Source of the DNA: Stomoxys calcitrans
Lineage: Eukaryota > Arthropoda > Insecta > Diptera > Muscidae
Reading direction: 5' to 3'
NCBI RefSeq assembly: GCF_963082655.1
Contig: NC_081553.1
Coordinates: 151,025,990-151,089,989 of the forward strand
DNA: 64,000 bases
Shown here: piece by piece, positions 37,531 to 50,243 of the stretch
Numbering within the stretch: position 1 is the stretch's first letter
Layout: each line of letters starts with the position of its first letter
Position numbers and translations under genes: made by a program
Notes under the pieces: generated by a model
What the model saw: the letters and a program-made list of their open reading frames with translations, nothing else
Told to the model about the DNA's origin: nothing
Database searches by the model: none

Positions 37531-40104
37531 TACATTTCCAGTCTTATTACCTAGCACTCATAGTTTCGGAGATATAGAATAATTTAATGCTTGGTCGAAT
37601 ATCTAATTTTCGTTTTTCTCGGAAACGACTTACCCGATTCGCAATCGGATTGATTTGTTTGAAAGCCAATGATAATATCTACAATCCCATACTCGTTTTT
37701 CCTACCTAGCACTTACCGTTTCCGAGATATAGATTATTTTTAGATTGGGTCATTCTGGAAGTGACTGGTGCAGATGAAATATGTAATTTTCATTTTTCTC
37801 GAAAACGACTTAACCGATTCGCAAACGGATTAATTCGTTTGAAAGCCAATAATAATGTCTACAATCCCATACTCGCTTTGTCCACCTAGCACTCACCGTC
37901 TCCGAGATATAGAATAATTTTATGTTGGGTCATTCTGGAAGTGACTGGTGCAGAGGAAATAGGTAATTTTCGTTTTTCTCGGAAACGACTTAACCGATTC
38001 GCAATCGGATTGATTCGTTTGAAAGCCAATAATAATATCTACAATTCCATACTGTTTTTGTCTACATAGCGCTCACAGTTTCCGAGATATAGAATAATTT
38101 TATGTTGGGCCATTCTGGAAGTGACTTGTGCGGTTGGAATATGTAATTTTCGTGTTTCTCAGAAACGACTTCACCTATTCGCAATCGGATTGATTCGTTT
38201 AAAATCCAATAATAAAATATACAATTCCATACTGGTTTTGTCTACATAGTACTCATAGTTTCCGAGATATAGATAATTTTTAGGTTGGGTCATTCTGGAA
38301 GTGACTTGTGCAGATAGAATATGTAATTTTCGTTTTTCTCGGAAACGACTTAACCGATTTGCAATCGGATTGATTCGTTTGAAAGCGATAATGATGTCTA
38401 CAGTCCCATATTGGTTTTGTCTACATAGCACTCACAGTTTCCGAGATATAGAATAATTTTTTGTTGCGTCATTCTGGAAGTGACTGGTGCAGATGAAATA
38501 TGTAATTTTCATTTTTCTCGAAAACGACTTAACCGATTCGCAATCGGATTGATTAGTTTGAAAGCCAATAATAATATCTACAATATAATACTTGTTTTGT
38601 CCACCTAGCACTCACCGTTTCCGAGATATAGAATAATTTTATGTCGGGTCATTCTGGAAGTGACTGGTGCAGAGGAAAAAGGTAATTTTCGTTTTTCTCG
38701 GAAACGACTTAAGCGATTCGCAATCGGATTGATTCGTTTAAAAGTCAATAATAATATCTAAAATTCCATACTGGTTTTGTCTACATAGCGCTCACAGTTT
38801 CCGATACATAGAATAATTTTATGTTGGGCCATTCTGGAAGTGACTTGTGCGGTTGGAATATGTAATTTTCGTTTTTCTCGAAAACGACTTAACCGATTTG
38901 CAATCGGATTGATTCGTTTGAAAGCCAATAATAAAATCTACAATTCCATACTGGTTTTGTCTTTATAGCACTCACCGTTTCCGAGATATAGAATAATTTT
39001 ATGTTGGGTCATTCTGGAAGTGACTTGTGCGGGTGGAATTTGTAATTTTCGTCTTTCTCGAAAACGACTTAACCGATTCGCAATCGGATAGATTCGTTTG
39101 AAATCAAATAATAATGTCTACAATTCCATACTTGCCTTATCTACCTAGCACTCACAGTTTCCCAGATAGAGAATAATTTTAGGTTGGGTCATTCTGGAAG
39201 TGACTTGTAAGGAGGAAATATGTAATTTTCGTTTTTCTCGGAAACGACTTAACCGATTCGCAATCGGATTGATTTGGTTGAAAGTTAATAATAATATCTA
39301 CAATTCCATATTGGGCTTGTCTACCTAGCACTCACCGTTTCCGAGATATAGAATAATTATATGTTAGGTCATTCTGGAAGTGACTTGTGCGGGTGGAATT
39401 TGTAATTTTCGTTTCTCTCGGAAATGACTTAACCGATTTGCAATCCGATTTATTCGTTTGAAAGCCAATAATAATATCAACTATTCCATACTTGCCTTGT
39501 CTACCTAGCACTCACAGTTTCCGAGATATAGATTATTTTTAGGTTGGATCATTCTGGAAGTGACTTGTGCGGATAGAATATGTACTTTTCGTTTTTTTTC
39601 GGAAACGACTTAACCGTCACAATCATATTGATTCGTATGAAAGCCAAAAATAATGTCTACAATCCCATACTGGTTTTGTCTACATAGCAATCACAGTTTC
39701 CGAGATATAGAATAATTTTATGTTGGGTCATTCTGGAAGTGACTTGTGCGGGTGGAATATGTAATTTCCTTTTTTCTCGGAAACGACCTAACCGATTTGC
39801 AATCGGGTTGATTCGTTTGAAAGCCAATAATAATATCTACAACTCCATACTGGGTTGGTCTACCTAGCGCTCACACTAATTTTATGTTGGGTCATTCTGT
39901 AAGCGACTTGTGCGGATGGAATATGAATTTTCGTTTTCTCGGAAACGACTTAACCGATTTGCAATCGGATTGATTCGTTTGAAACCCAATAATAATATCT
40001 ATAATCCCATACTCGTTTTGTCTACCTCGGACTCACCGTTTCTGATATATAGATTATTTTTAGGTTCGGTCTTTCTGGAAGTGACTTGGGCGGATGGAAT
40101 ATGT
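37531..40104 (+). repeat. Mixed A-type monomers
   Basis: About 15 monomers. Part of the block (about 37865-38450) is the paralogue of 48668-49253 at an offset of 10803 and includes GTCTCCGAGATATAG and the shortened GAAAGCGATAATGATG. One monomer is truncated at GCGCTCACACTAATTTTATG near 39867. The variants GTAAGGAGGAAATATG and GCGGGTGGAATTTG first appear here and are common downstream. No gene. Confidence 0.83.
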
Positions 40105-43014
40105 AATTTTCGTTATTCTCGGAAATGATTTAACCTATTTGCAATCGGATTGATTCGTTTCAAAGCCAATAATAATATCTACAATTCCATACTCGTGTTG
40201 TCAACCTAGCACTCACAGTTTCCGAGATATAGAATAATTTTATGTTGGGTCATTCTGGAAGTGATTTGTGCGGGTGGAATATGTAATTTTCGTGTTTCTC
40301 CGAAACGACTTAACCGATTCGCAATCGGATTGACTCGTTTGAAAGCCAATAATAATATCTACTATTCCATACTAGCCTTGTCTACATAACAATCTCAGTT
40401 TCCGAGATATAGAATAATTTTATGTTTGGTCATTCTGGAAGTGACTTGTAAGGAGGAAATATGTAATTTTCGTTTTTCTCGGAAACGACTTAACCGATTC
40501 GCAATCGGATTGATTCGTTTGAAAGTTAATAATAATATCTACAATTCCATATTGGGCTTGTCTACCTAGCACTCAACGTTTCCGAGATATAGAATAATTA
40601 TATGTTAGGTCATTCTGGAAGTGACTTGTGCGGGTGGAATTTGTAATTTTCGTTTTTCTCGGAAATGACTTAACCGATTTGCAATCCGATTTATTCGTTT
40701 GAAAGCCAATAATAATATCTACTATTCCATACTTGCCTTGTCTACCTAGCACTCACAGATTCCGAGATATAGATTATTTTTAGGTTGGATCATTCTGGAA
40801 GTGACTTGTGCGGATAGAATATGTACTTTTCGTTTTTTTTCGGAAACGACTTAACCGATTCACAATCATATTGATTCGTATGAAAGCCAAAAATAATGTC
40901 TACAATCCCATACTGGATTTGTCTACATAGCAATCACAGTTTCCGAGATATAGAATAATTTTATGTTGGGTCATACTCGAAGTGACTTGTGCGGGTGGAA
41001 TATGTAATTTTCGTTTTTCTCGGAAACGACTTAACCGATTCGCAATCGGATTGATTCGTTTGAAAGCCAATAATAATATCTACAATTCAATACTGGGTTT
41101 GTCTACCTAGCACTCACAGTTTCCGAGATATAGAATAATTTTATATTGGGTCATTCTGGAAGTGACTGGTGCGGGTGGAATATGTAATTTTCGTTTTTCT
41201 CGGAAACGACTTAACCGATTTGCAATCGGATTGATTCGTTTGAAAGCCAATAATAATATCTACAATTCCATACTGGGTTTGTCTACCTAGCACTCACAGT
41301 TTCCGATATATAGAATAATTTTATGTTGGGTCATTCTGGAAGTGACTTGTGCGGATGGAATAGGTAATTTTCGTTTTTCTCGGAAACGACTTAACCGATT
41401 TGCAATCGGATTGATTCGTTTGAAAGCCAAAAATAATATCTACAATCCCACACTCATTGGGTCATTCTGGAAGTGACTTGTGCGGATGGAATATGTAATT
41501 TTCGTTTTTCTCGGAAACGACTTAACCGATTTGCAATCGGATTGATTCGTTTGAAAGCCGTTTCCGAGATATAGAATAATTTAATGTTGGGTCATTCTGG
41601 AAGTGACTGGAGCCGTTAAAATAGATAATTTTCGTTTTTCTCGTAAACGACTTAACCGATTCGCAATCGGATTGATTCGCTTGAAAGCCAATAATAATAT
41701 CTACAATTCCATACTCGTTTTGTCTACCTAGCACTCACCGTTTCCGAGATGTAAATAATTTTTAGGTTGGGTCATTCTGGAAGTGACTGGCGTAGATAAA
41801 ATAGATAATTTTCGTTTTTCTCGGAAACGACTTAACCGATTCGCAATCGGATTGATTCGTTTGAAAGCCAATAATAATATCTACTATTTCATACTTGCCT
41901 TGTCTACATAGCAATCTCAGTTTCCGAGATATAGAATAATTTTATGTTGGGTCATTCTGGAAGTGACTTGTGCGGGTGGAATATGTATTTTCGTTTTTCT
42001 CGGAAACGACTTAACCGAAGTGCAATCGGATTGATTCTTTTGAAAGCCAATAATAATATCTACAATTCCATACTGGGTTTGTCTACCTAGCACTCACCGT
42101 TTCCGAGATATAGAATAATTTTATGTTAGGTCATTCTGGAAGTGACTTGTGCGGTGGAATTTGTAATTTTTGTTTTTCTCGGAAACGACTTAACCGATTT
42201 GCAATCGGATTGATTCGTTTGAAAGCCGTTTCCGAGATATAGAATAATTTAATGTTGGGTCATTCTGGAAGTGACTGGAGCAGTTAAAAAAGATAATTTT
42301 CGTTTTTCTCGTAAACGACTTAACCGATTCGCAATCGGATTGATTCGCTTGAAAGCCAATAATAATATCTACAATTCCATACTTATTTTGTCTACCTAGC
42401 ACTCACATTTTCCGAGATAGAGAATAATTTTAGGTTGGGTCATTCTGGAAGTGACTGGTGCAGATAAAATAGGTAATTTTCGCTTTTCTCGGAAACGACT
42501 TAACCGATTCGCAATCGGATTGATTCGTTTGAAAGCCAATAATAATATCTACTATTCCATACTTGCCTTGTCTACATAGCAATCTCAGTTTCCGAGATAA
42601 AGAATAATTTTAGGTTGGGTCATTCTGGAAATGACTTATGCGGATGGAATATGTAATTTTCGTTTTTCTTGGAAACGACTTAACCGATTTGCAATCGGAT
42701 TGATTCGTTTGAAAGCCAATATTAATGTCTACAATCCCACACTGGTTTTGCCTACATGGCACTCACAGTTTCCGAGATATAGAATAATTTTAGGTTGGGT
42801 CATTCTGGAAGTGATTTGTGCGGGTGGAATATGTAATTTTCGTCTTTCTCGGAAACGACTAAAACGATTAGCAATCGGATTGATTCGTTTGAAAGCCAAT
42901 AATAATATCTACTATTCCATACTCGCCTTGTCTACATAGCAATCTCAGTTTCCGAGATATAGAATTATTTTATGGTGGGTCATTCTGGAAGTGACTTGTG
43001 CGGGTGGAATATGT
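40105..43014 (+). repeat. HOR-III copy 1 (2910 bp)
   Basis: Sequence from CGTTATTCTCGGAAATGATT recurs at an offset of 2910. The unit is about 17 monomers, shortened by two 50-bp deletions (at about 41560 and 42227), by about 48 bp at CACACTCATTGGGTC near 41452, and by single bases. It also holds GTAAGGAGG, GCGGGTGG and CATAGCAATCTCAG variant monomers. Confidence 0.9.
41553..41682 (+). repeat. 130-bp monomer class (50-bp deletion)
   Basis: GAAAGCC is joined directly to GTTTCCGAGATATAG, removing the 50 bp that normally lie between, with a shared CC at the breakpoints. The landmark distance is 130. Similar joins lie near 42227, 44467, 45137, 51698, 52367, 52676, 52985, 59200, 61307 and 62603. 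The following part reads CTGGAGCAGTTAAAA or CTGGAGCCGTTAAAA in all, supporting one origin followed by spread. Confidence 0.9.
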
Positions 43015-45400
43015 AATTTTCGTTATTCTCGGAAATGATTTAACCTATTTGCAATCGGATTGATTCGTTTCAAAGCCAATAATAATATCTACAATTCCAT
43101 ACTCGTGTTGTCAACCTAGCACTCACAGTTTCCGAGATATAGAATAATTTTATGTTGGGTCATTCTGGAAGTGATTTGTGCGGGTGGAATATGTAATTTT
43201 CGTGTTTCTCCGAAACGACTTAACCGATTCGCAATCGGATTGACTCGTTTGAAAGCCAATAATAATATCTACTATTCCATACTAGCCTTGTCTACATAGC
43301 AATCTCAGTTTCCGAGATATAAAATAATTTTATGTTTGGTCATTCTGGAAGTGACTTGTAAGGAGGAAATATGTAATTTTCGTTTTTCTCGGAAACGACT
43401 AAACCGATTCGCAATCGGATTGATTCGTTTGAAAGTTAATAATAATATCTACAATTCCATATTGGGCTTGTCTACCTAGCACTCACCGTTTCCGAGATAT
43501 AGAATAATTATATGTTAGGTCATTCTGGAAGTGACTTGTGCGGGTGGAATTTGTAATTTTCGTTTTTCTCGGAAATGACTTAACCGATTTGCAATCCGAT
43601 TTATTCGTTTGAAAGCCAATAATAATATCTACTATTCCATACTTGCCTTGTCTACCTAGCACTCACAGTTTCCGAGATATAGATTATTTTTAGGTTGGAT
43701 CATTCTGGAAGTGACTTGTGCGGATAGAATATGTACTTTTCGTTTTTTTTCGGAAACGACTTAACCGATTCACAATCATATTGATTCGTATGAAAGCCAA
43801 AAATAATGTCTACAATCCCATACTGGATTTGTCTACATAGCAATCACAGTTTCCGAGATATAGAATAATTTTATGTTGGGTCATACTCGAAGTGACTTGT
43901 GCGGGTGGAATATGTAATTTTCGTTTTTCTCAGAAACGACTTAACCGATTCGCAATCGGATTGATTCGTTTGAAAGCCAATAATAATATCTACAATTCAA
44001 TACTGGGTTTGTCTACCTAGCACTCACAGTTTCCGAGATATAGAATAATTTTATATTGGGTCATTCTGGAAGTGACTGGTGCGGGTGGAATATGTAATTT
44101 TCGTTTTTCTCGGAAACGACTTAACCGATTTGCAATCGGATTGATTCGTTTGAAAGCCAATAATAATATCTACAATTCCATACTGGGTTTGTCTACCTAG
44201 CACTCACAGTTTCCGATATATAGAATAATTTTATGTTGGGTCATTCTGGAAGTGACTTGTGCGGATGGAATAGGTAATTTTCGTTTTTCTCGGAAACGAC
44301 TTAACCGATTTGCAATCGGATTGATTCGTTTGAAAGCCAAAAATAATATCTACAATCCCACACTCATTGGGTCATTCTGGAAGTGACTTGTGCGGATGGA
44401 ATATGTAATTTTCGTTTTTCTCGGAAACGACTTAACCGATTTGCAATCGGATTGATTCGTTTGAAAGCCGTTTCCGAGATATAGAATAATTTAATGTTGG
44501 GTCATTCTGGAAGTGACTGGAGCCGTTAAAATAGATAATTTTCGTTTTTCTCGTAAACGACTTAACCGATTCGCAATCGGATTGATTCGCTTGAAAGCCA
44601 ATAATAATATCTACAATACCATACTCGTTTTGTCTACCTAGCACTCACCGTTTCCGAGATGTAAATAATTTTTAGGTTGGGTCATTCTGGAAGTGACTGG
44701 TGCAGATAAAATAGATAATTTTCGTTTTTCTCGGAAACGACTTAACCGATTCGCAATCGGATTGATTCGTTTGAAAGCCAATAATAATATCTACTATTTC
44801 ATACTTGCCTTGTCTACATAGCAATCTCAGTTTCCGAGGTATAGAATAATTTTATGTTGGGTCATTCTGGAAGTGACTTGTGCGGGTGGAATATGTATTG
44901 TCGTTTTTCTCGGAAACGACTTAACCGAAGTGCAATCGGATTGATTCTTTTGAAAGCCAATAATAATATCTACAATTCCATACTGGGTTTGTCTACCTAG
45001 CACTCACCGTTTCCGAGATATAGAATAATTTTATGTTAGGTCATTCTGGAAGTGACTTGTGCGGTGGAATTTGTAATTTTTGTTTTTCTCGGAAACGACT
45101 TAACCGATTTGCAATCGGATTGATTCGTTTGAAAGCCGTTTCCGAGATATAGAATAATTTAATGTTGGGTCATTCTGGAAGTGACTGGAGCAGTTAAAAA
45201 AGATAATTTTCGTTTTTCTCGTAAACGACTTAACCGATTCGCAATCGGATTGAATCGCTTGAAAGCCAATAATAATATCTACAATTCCATACTTATTTTG
45301 TCTACCTAGCACTCACATTTTCCGAGATAGAGAATAATTTTAGGTTGGGTCATTCTGGAAGTGACTGGTGCAGATGAAATGGTTAATTTTCGCTTTTCTC
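43015..45400 (+). repeat. HOR-III copy 2 (partial)
   Basis: It repeats copy 1 closely to about 45380, with changes such as CTGGTGCAGATAAAATAG for CTGGCGTAGATAAAATAG. It lacks the last part of the unit and is followed by a switch back to an internal portion. Confidence 0.88.
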
Positions 45401-45704
45401 GGAAACGACTTAACCGATTTGCAATCCGATTTATTCGTTTGAAAGCCAATAATAATATCTACTATTCCATACTTGCCTTGTCTACCTAGCACTCACAGTT
45501 TCCGAGATATAGATTATTTTTAGGTTGGATCATTCTGGAAGTGACTTGTGCGGATAGAATATGTACTTTTCGTTTTTTTTCGGAAACGACTTAACCGATT
45601 CACAATCATATTGATTCGTATGAAAGCCAAAAATAATGTCTACAATCCCATACTGGATTTGTCTACATAGCAATCACAGTTTCCGAGATATAGAATAATT
45701 TTAT
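45401..45704 (+). repeat. Re-used HOR-III segment
   Basis: GCAATCCGATTTATTCG and the TTTTTTTTCGG monomer here match 43571-43874 at an offset of 1830, so the array stepped back to an internal part of HOR-III before entering the 1691-bp unit. Confidence 0.8.
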
Positions 45705-47395
45705 GTTGGGTCATTCTGGAAGTGATTTGTGCGGGTGGAATATGTAATTTTCGTCTTTCTCGGAAACGACTAAAACGATTAGCAATCGGATTGATTCGTT
45801 TGAAAGCCAATAATAATATCTACTATTCCATACTCGCCTTGTCTACATAGCAATCTCAGTTTCCGAGATATAGAATTATTTTATGGTGGGTCATTCTGGA
45901 AGTGACTTGTGCGGGTGGAATATGTAATTTTCGTTTTTCTCGGAAACGACTTAACCGATTCGCAATCGGATTGATTCGTTTGAAAGCCAATAATAATATC
46001 TACAATTCCATACTGGGCTTGTCTACCTAGCACTCACCGTTTCCGAGATATAGAATAATTTTATGTTGGGTCATTCTGGAAGTGACTTGTGCGGGTGGAA
46101 TTTGTAATTTTCGTTTTTCTCGGAAACGACTTAACCGATTTGCAATCGGATTGATTCGTTTGAAATCCAATAATAATATCTACAATTTCATACTTGCCTT
46201 ATCTACCTAGCACTCACAGTTTCCCAGACAGAGAATAGTTTTAGGTTGGGTCATTCTGGAAGTGACTTATGCGGATGGAATATGTAGTTTTCGTTTTTCT
46301 CGAAAACGACTTAACCGATTTGCAATCGGATTGATTCGTTTGAAAGCCAATAATAATATCTACAATTCCATACTAGCCTTTTCTACCTAGCACTCACAGT
46401 TTCCGAGATATAGATTATTTTAAGGTTGGATCATTCTGGAAGTGACTTGTGCGGATGGAATATGTACTTTTCGTTTTTTCTCGGAAACGACTTAACCGAT
46501 TCACAATCGTATTGATTCGTATGAAATCCAAAAATAATGTCTACAATCCCATACTGGTTTTGTCTACATAGCAATCACAGTTTCCGAGATATAGAATAAT
46601 TTTATGTTGGGTCATACTGGAAGTGACTTGTGCGGATTGATTCGTTTGAAAGCCAATAATAATATCTACAATTCCATACTGGGTTTGTCTACATAGCACT
46701 CACAGTTTCCGAGATATAGAATAATTTTATATTGGGTCATTCTGGAAGTGACTTGTGCATGTGGAATATGTAATTTCCTGTTTTCTCGGAAACGACCTAA
46801 CCGATTTGCAATCGGATTGATTCGTTTGAAAGCCAATAATAATATCTACAATTCCATACTGTTTTTATCTACATAGCGCTCACAGTTTCCGAGATATAGA
46901 ATAATTTTATGTTGGGTCATACTGGAAGTGACTTGTGCGGATTGATTCGTTTGAAAGCCAATAATAATATCTACAATTCCATACTCGCTTTGTCCACCTA
47001 GCACTCACCGTCTCCGAGATATAGAATAATTTTATGTTGGGTCATTCTGGAAGTGACTGGTGCAGAGGAAATAGGTAATTTTCGTTTTTCTCGGAAACGA
47101 CTTAACCGATTCGCAATCGGATTGATTCGTTTGAAAGCCAATAATAATATCTACAATTCCATACTGTTTTTGTCTACATAGCGCTCACAGTTTCCGAGAT
47201 ATAGAATAATTTTAGGTTGGGTCATTCTGGAAATGACTTATGCGGATGGAATATGTAATTTTCGTTTTTCTTGGAAACGACTTAACCGATTTGCAATCGG
47301 ATTGATTCGTTTGAAAGCCAATATTAATGTCTACAATCCCACACTGGTTTTGCCTACATGGCACTCACAGTTTCCGAGATATAGAATAATTTTAG
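45705..47395 (+). repeat. HOR-IV copy 1 (1691 bp)
   Basis: It repeats at an offset of 1691, which is ten monomers less two 55-bp deletions plus one extra T in CTTTTCGTTTTTTCTCGG. The close match covers about 45705-47205. The last monomer and a half of the copy (about 47210-47390) instead matches 42608-42788 of HOR-III. Monomers carry GGGTGGAATATG, CCCAGACAGAGAATAG and CATACTGGAAG variants. Confidence 0.86.
46632..46646 (+). repeat. 125-bp monomer class (55-bp deletion) join
   Basis: GTGCGGATTGATTCG joins GTGCGGAT to TTGATTCG and removes 55 bp, with CGGAT present at both breakpoints. Other copies lie near 46936, 48323, 48627, 55020 and 55762. All follow the variant CATACTGGAAG, so they share one origin. 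Confidence 0.88.
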
Positions 47396-49253
47396 GTTGG
47401 GTCATTCTGGAAGTGATTTGTGCGGGTGGAATATGTAATTTTCGTCTTTCTCGGAAACGACTAAAACGATTAGCAATCGGATTGATTCGTTTGAAAGCCA
47501 ATAATAATATCTACTATTCCATACTCGCCTTGTCTACATAGCAATCTCAGTTTCCGAGATATAGAATTATTTTATGGTGGGTCATTCTGGAAGTGACTTG
47601 TGCGGGTGGAATATGTAATTTTCGTTTTTCTCGGAAACGACTTAACCGATTCGCAATCGGATTGATTCGTTTGAAAGCCAATAATAATATCTACAATTCC
47701 ATACTGGGCTTGTCTACCTAGCACTCACCGTTTCCGAGATATAGAATAATTTTATGTTAGGTCATTCTGGAAGTGACTTGTGCGGGTGGAATTTGTAATT
47801 TTCGTTTTTCTCGGAAACGACTTAACCGATTTGCAATCGGATTGATTCGTTTGAAATCCAATAATAATATCTACAATTTCATACTTGCCTTATCTACCTA
47901 GCACTCACAGTTTCCCAGACAGAGAATAGTTTTAGGTTGGGTCATTCTGGAAGTGACTTATGCGGATGGAATATGTAGTTTTCGTTTTTCTCGAAAACGA
48001 CTTAACCGATTTGCAATCGGATTGATTCGTTTGAAAGCCAATAATAATATCTACAATTCCATACTAGCCTTTTCTACCTAGCACTCACAGTTTCCGAGAT
48101 ATAGATTATTTTAAGGTTGGATCATTCTGGAAGTGACTTGTGCGGATGGAATATGTACTTTTCGTTTTTTCTCGGAAACGACTTAACCGATTCACAATCG
48201 TATTGATTCGTATGAAATCCAAAAATAATGTCTACAATCCCATACTGGTTTTGTCTACATAGCAATCACAGTTTCCGAGATATAGAATAATTTTATGTTG
48301 GGTCATACTGGAAGTGACTTGTGCGGATTGATTCGTTTGAAAGCCAATAATAATATCTACAATTCCATACTGGGTTTGTCTACATAGCACTCACAGTTTC
48401 CGAGATATAGAATAATTTTATATTGGGTCATTCTGGAAGTGACTTGTGCATGTGGAATATGTAATTTCCTGTTTTCTCGGAAACGACCTAACCGATTTGC
48501 AATCGGATTGATTCGTTTGAAAGCCAATAATAATATCTACAATTCCATACTGTTTTTATCTACATAGCGCTCACAGTTTCCGAGATATAGAATAATTTTA
48601 TGTTGGGTCATACTGGAAGTGACTTGTGCGGATTGATTCGTTTGAAAGCCAATAATAATATCTACAATTCCATACTCGCTTTGTCCACCTAGCACTCACC
48701 GTCTCCGAGATATAGAATAATTTTATGTTGGGTCATTCTGGAAGTGACTGGTGCAGAGGAAATAGGTAATTTTCGTTTTTCTCGGAAACGACTTAACCGA
48801 TTCGCAATCGGATTGATTCGTTTGAAAGCCAATAATAATATCTACAATTCCATACTGTTTTTGTCTACATAGCGCTCACAGTTTCCGAGATATAGAATAA
48901 TTTTATGTTGGGCCATTCTGGAAGTTACTTTTGCGGTTGGAATATGTAATTTTCGTGTTTCTCAGAAACGACTTAACCTATTCGCAATCGGATTGATTCG
49001 TTTAAAATCTAATAGTAAAATATACAATTCCATACTGGTTTTGTCTACATAGTACTCATAGTTTCCGAGATATAGATAATTTTTAGGTTGGGTCATTCTG
49101 GAAGTGACTTGTGCAGATAGAATATGTAATTTTCGTTTTTCTCGGAAACGACTTAACCGATTTGCAATCGGATTGATTCGTTTGAAAGCGATAATGATGT
49201 CTACAGTCCCATATTGGTTTTGTCTACATAGCACTCACAGTTTCCGAGATATA
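47396..49253 (+). repeat. HOR-IV copy 2 and 3' extension to the MITE
   Basis: This repeats 45705-47205 to about 48895, then continues into monomers that match 38092-38450 at an offset of 10803 (TAGTACTCATAG, GAAAGCGATAATGATG). It ends at the target TA of the MITE. The 47233-47541 piece at the boundary is also present at 42631 and 53389. Confidence 0.86.
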
Positions 49254-49278
49254 CAGGGTGGCTGATGAATATTGCTAC
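49254..49278 (+). repeat. MITE left terminal inverted repeat
   Basis: 25 bp beginning CAGGGTGGCTGATGAA and ending GCTAC. The first 16 bases and the last five match the right end exactly; bases 17-20 (TATT) differ. Confidence 0.92.
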
Positions 49279-49297
49279 AATGATGAATATTGCTACA
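49263..49297 (+). repeat. 17-bp direct repeat inside MITE
   Basis: TGATGAATATTGCTACA occurs at 49263-49279 and again at 49281-49297 with one base between. It overlaps the left terminal repeat and has no counterpart at the right end, so the element is asymmetric. Confidence 0.9.
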
Positions 49298-49340
49298 TTT
49301 TTTTTTCGGTGTATGGAATACATTTTTCTTTTATTCATGT

Positions 49341-49432
49341 TAAATTAAATTATTAAATTAATTATTAAATTATTATTAATTAAATTAATTAATTAATTAA
49401 TTAAATTAATTATTAAATTATTATTATTAAAT
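49341..49432. repeat. 92-bp pure A/T core of MITE
   Basis: This stretch contains only A and T, largely repeats of TTAA and ATTAATT, and can fold back on itself. It is low-complexity and compatible with slippage growth. Confidence 0.9.
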
Positions 49433-49460
49433 AGAAAAAAAGTTATTACATTTTTTTTTG

Positions 49461-49485
49461 GTAGCGGCTTTCATCAGCCACCCTG
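49461..49485 (-). repeat. MITE right terminal inverted repeat
   Basis: Read on the minus strand it begins CAGGGTGGCTGATGAA, then AGCC, then GCTAC. Confidence 0.92.
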
Positions 49486-49487
49486 TA

Positions 49488-50243
49488 GAATAATTTTATG
49501 TTGGGCCATTCTGGAAGTGACTTGTGCGGTTGGAATATGTAATTTTCGTGTTTCTCCGAAACGACTTAACCGATTCGCAATCGGATTGACTCGTTTGAAA
49601 GCCAATAATAATATCTACTATTCCATACTCGCCTTGTCTACATAGCAATCTCAGTTTCCGAGATATAGAATTATTTTATGGTGGGTCATTCTGGAAGTGA
49701 CTTGTGCGGGTGGAATATGTAATTTTCGTTTTTCTCGGAAACGACTTAACCGATTCGCAATCGGATAGATTCGTTTGAAATAAAATAATAATGTCTACAA
49801 TTCCATACTTGCCTTATGTACGTAGCACTCACAGTTTCCCAGATAGAGAATAATTTTAGGTTGGGTCATTCTGGAAGTGACTTGTGCGGATGAAAAATGT
49901 AATTTTCGTTTTTCTCGAAAACGACTTAACCGATTCGCAATCGGATTGATTCGTATGAAAGCCAAAAATAATGTCTACAATCTTATACTGGTTTTGTCTA
50001 CATAGCACTCACAGTTTCCGAGATATAGAATAATTTTATGTTGGGTCATTCTGGAAGTGACTTGTGCGGGTGGAATATGTAATTTCCTTTTTTCTCGGAA
50101 ACGACCTAACCGATTTGCAATCGGGTTGATTCGTTTGAAAGCCAATAATAATATCTACAACTCCATACTGGGTTGGTCTACCTAGCGCTCACAATAAATT
50201 TATGTTGGGTCATTCTGGAAGTGACTTATGCGGATGGAATATG
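49488..50243 (+). repeat. A-type monomers after the MITE
   Basis: Ordinary monomers resume in phase at GAATAATTTTATG. One is truncated at GCGCTCACAATAAATTTATG near 50188, resembling the truncation at 39867. The 50050-50240 stretch is the paralogue of about 39732-39910. No gene. Confidence 0.83.

Larger units (their letters stand above)
49252..49487. mobile_element. Tc1/mariner-like MITE with TA target duplication
   Basis: A 232-bp element (49254-49485) sits inside a monomer between two copies of TA (49252-49253 and 49486-49487). Removing the element and one TA restores the normal GAGATATAGAATAATT. Its ends are CAGGGTGGCTGATGAA on both sides, extending to 25-bp terminal inverted repeats with 21 matches. 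The interior has no open frame of note: a 17-bp tandem repeat near the left end and a 92-bp pure A/T centre. TA duplication and CAGGGTG-type ends are typical of non-autonomous elements mobilised by Tc1/mariner (IS630 superfamily) transposases. The autonomous partner is not in the window. The family name is unknown to me. Confidence 0.92.

Noticed and set aside
39209..39215. AAGGAGG followed by ATG, like a strong bacterial ribosome-binding site (also at 40450, 43360, 50590)
   Set aside because: The ATG is followed at once by TAA, and the motif is a point variant of GTGCGGATGGAATATG in a eukaryotic-type satellite. Chance resemblance.
49254..49485. Possible small gene, tRNA or promoter inside the insertion
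   Set aside because: The interior is low-complexity A/T with terminal inverted repeats and TA duplication; there is no open frame or tRNA fold.
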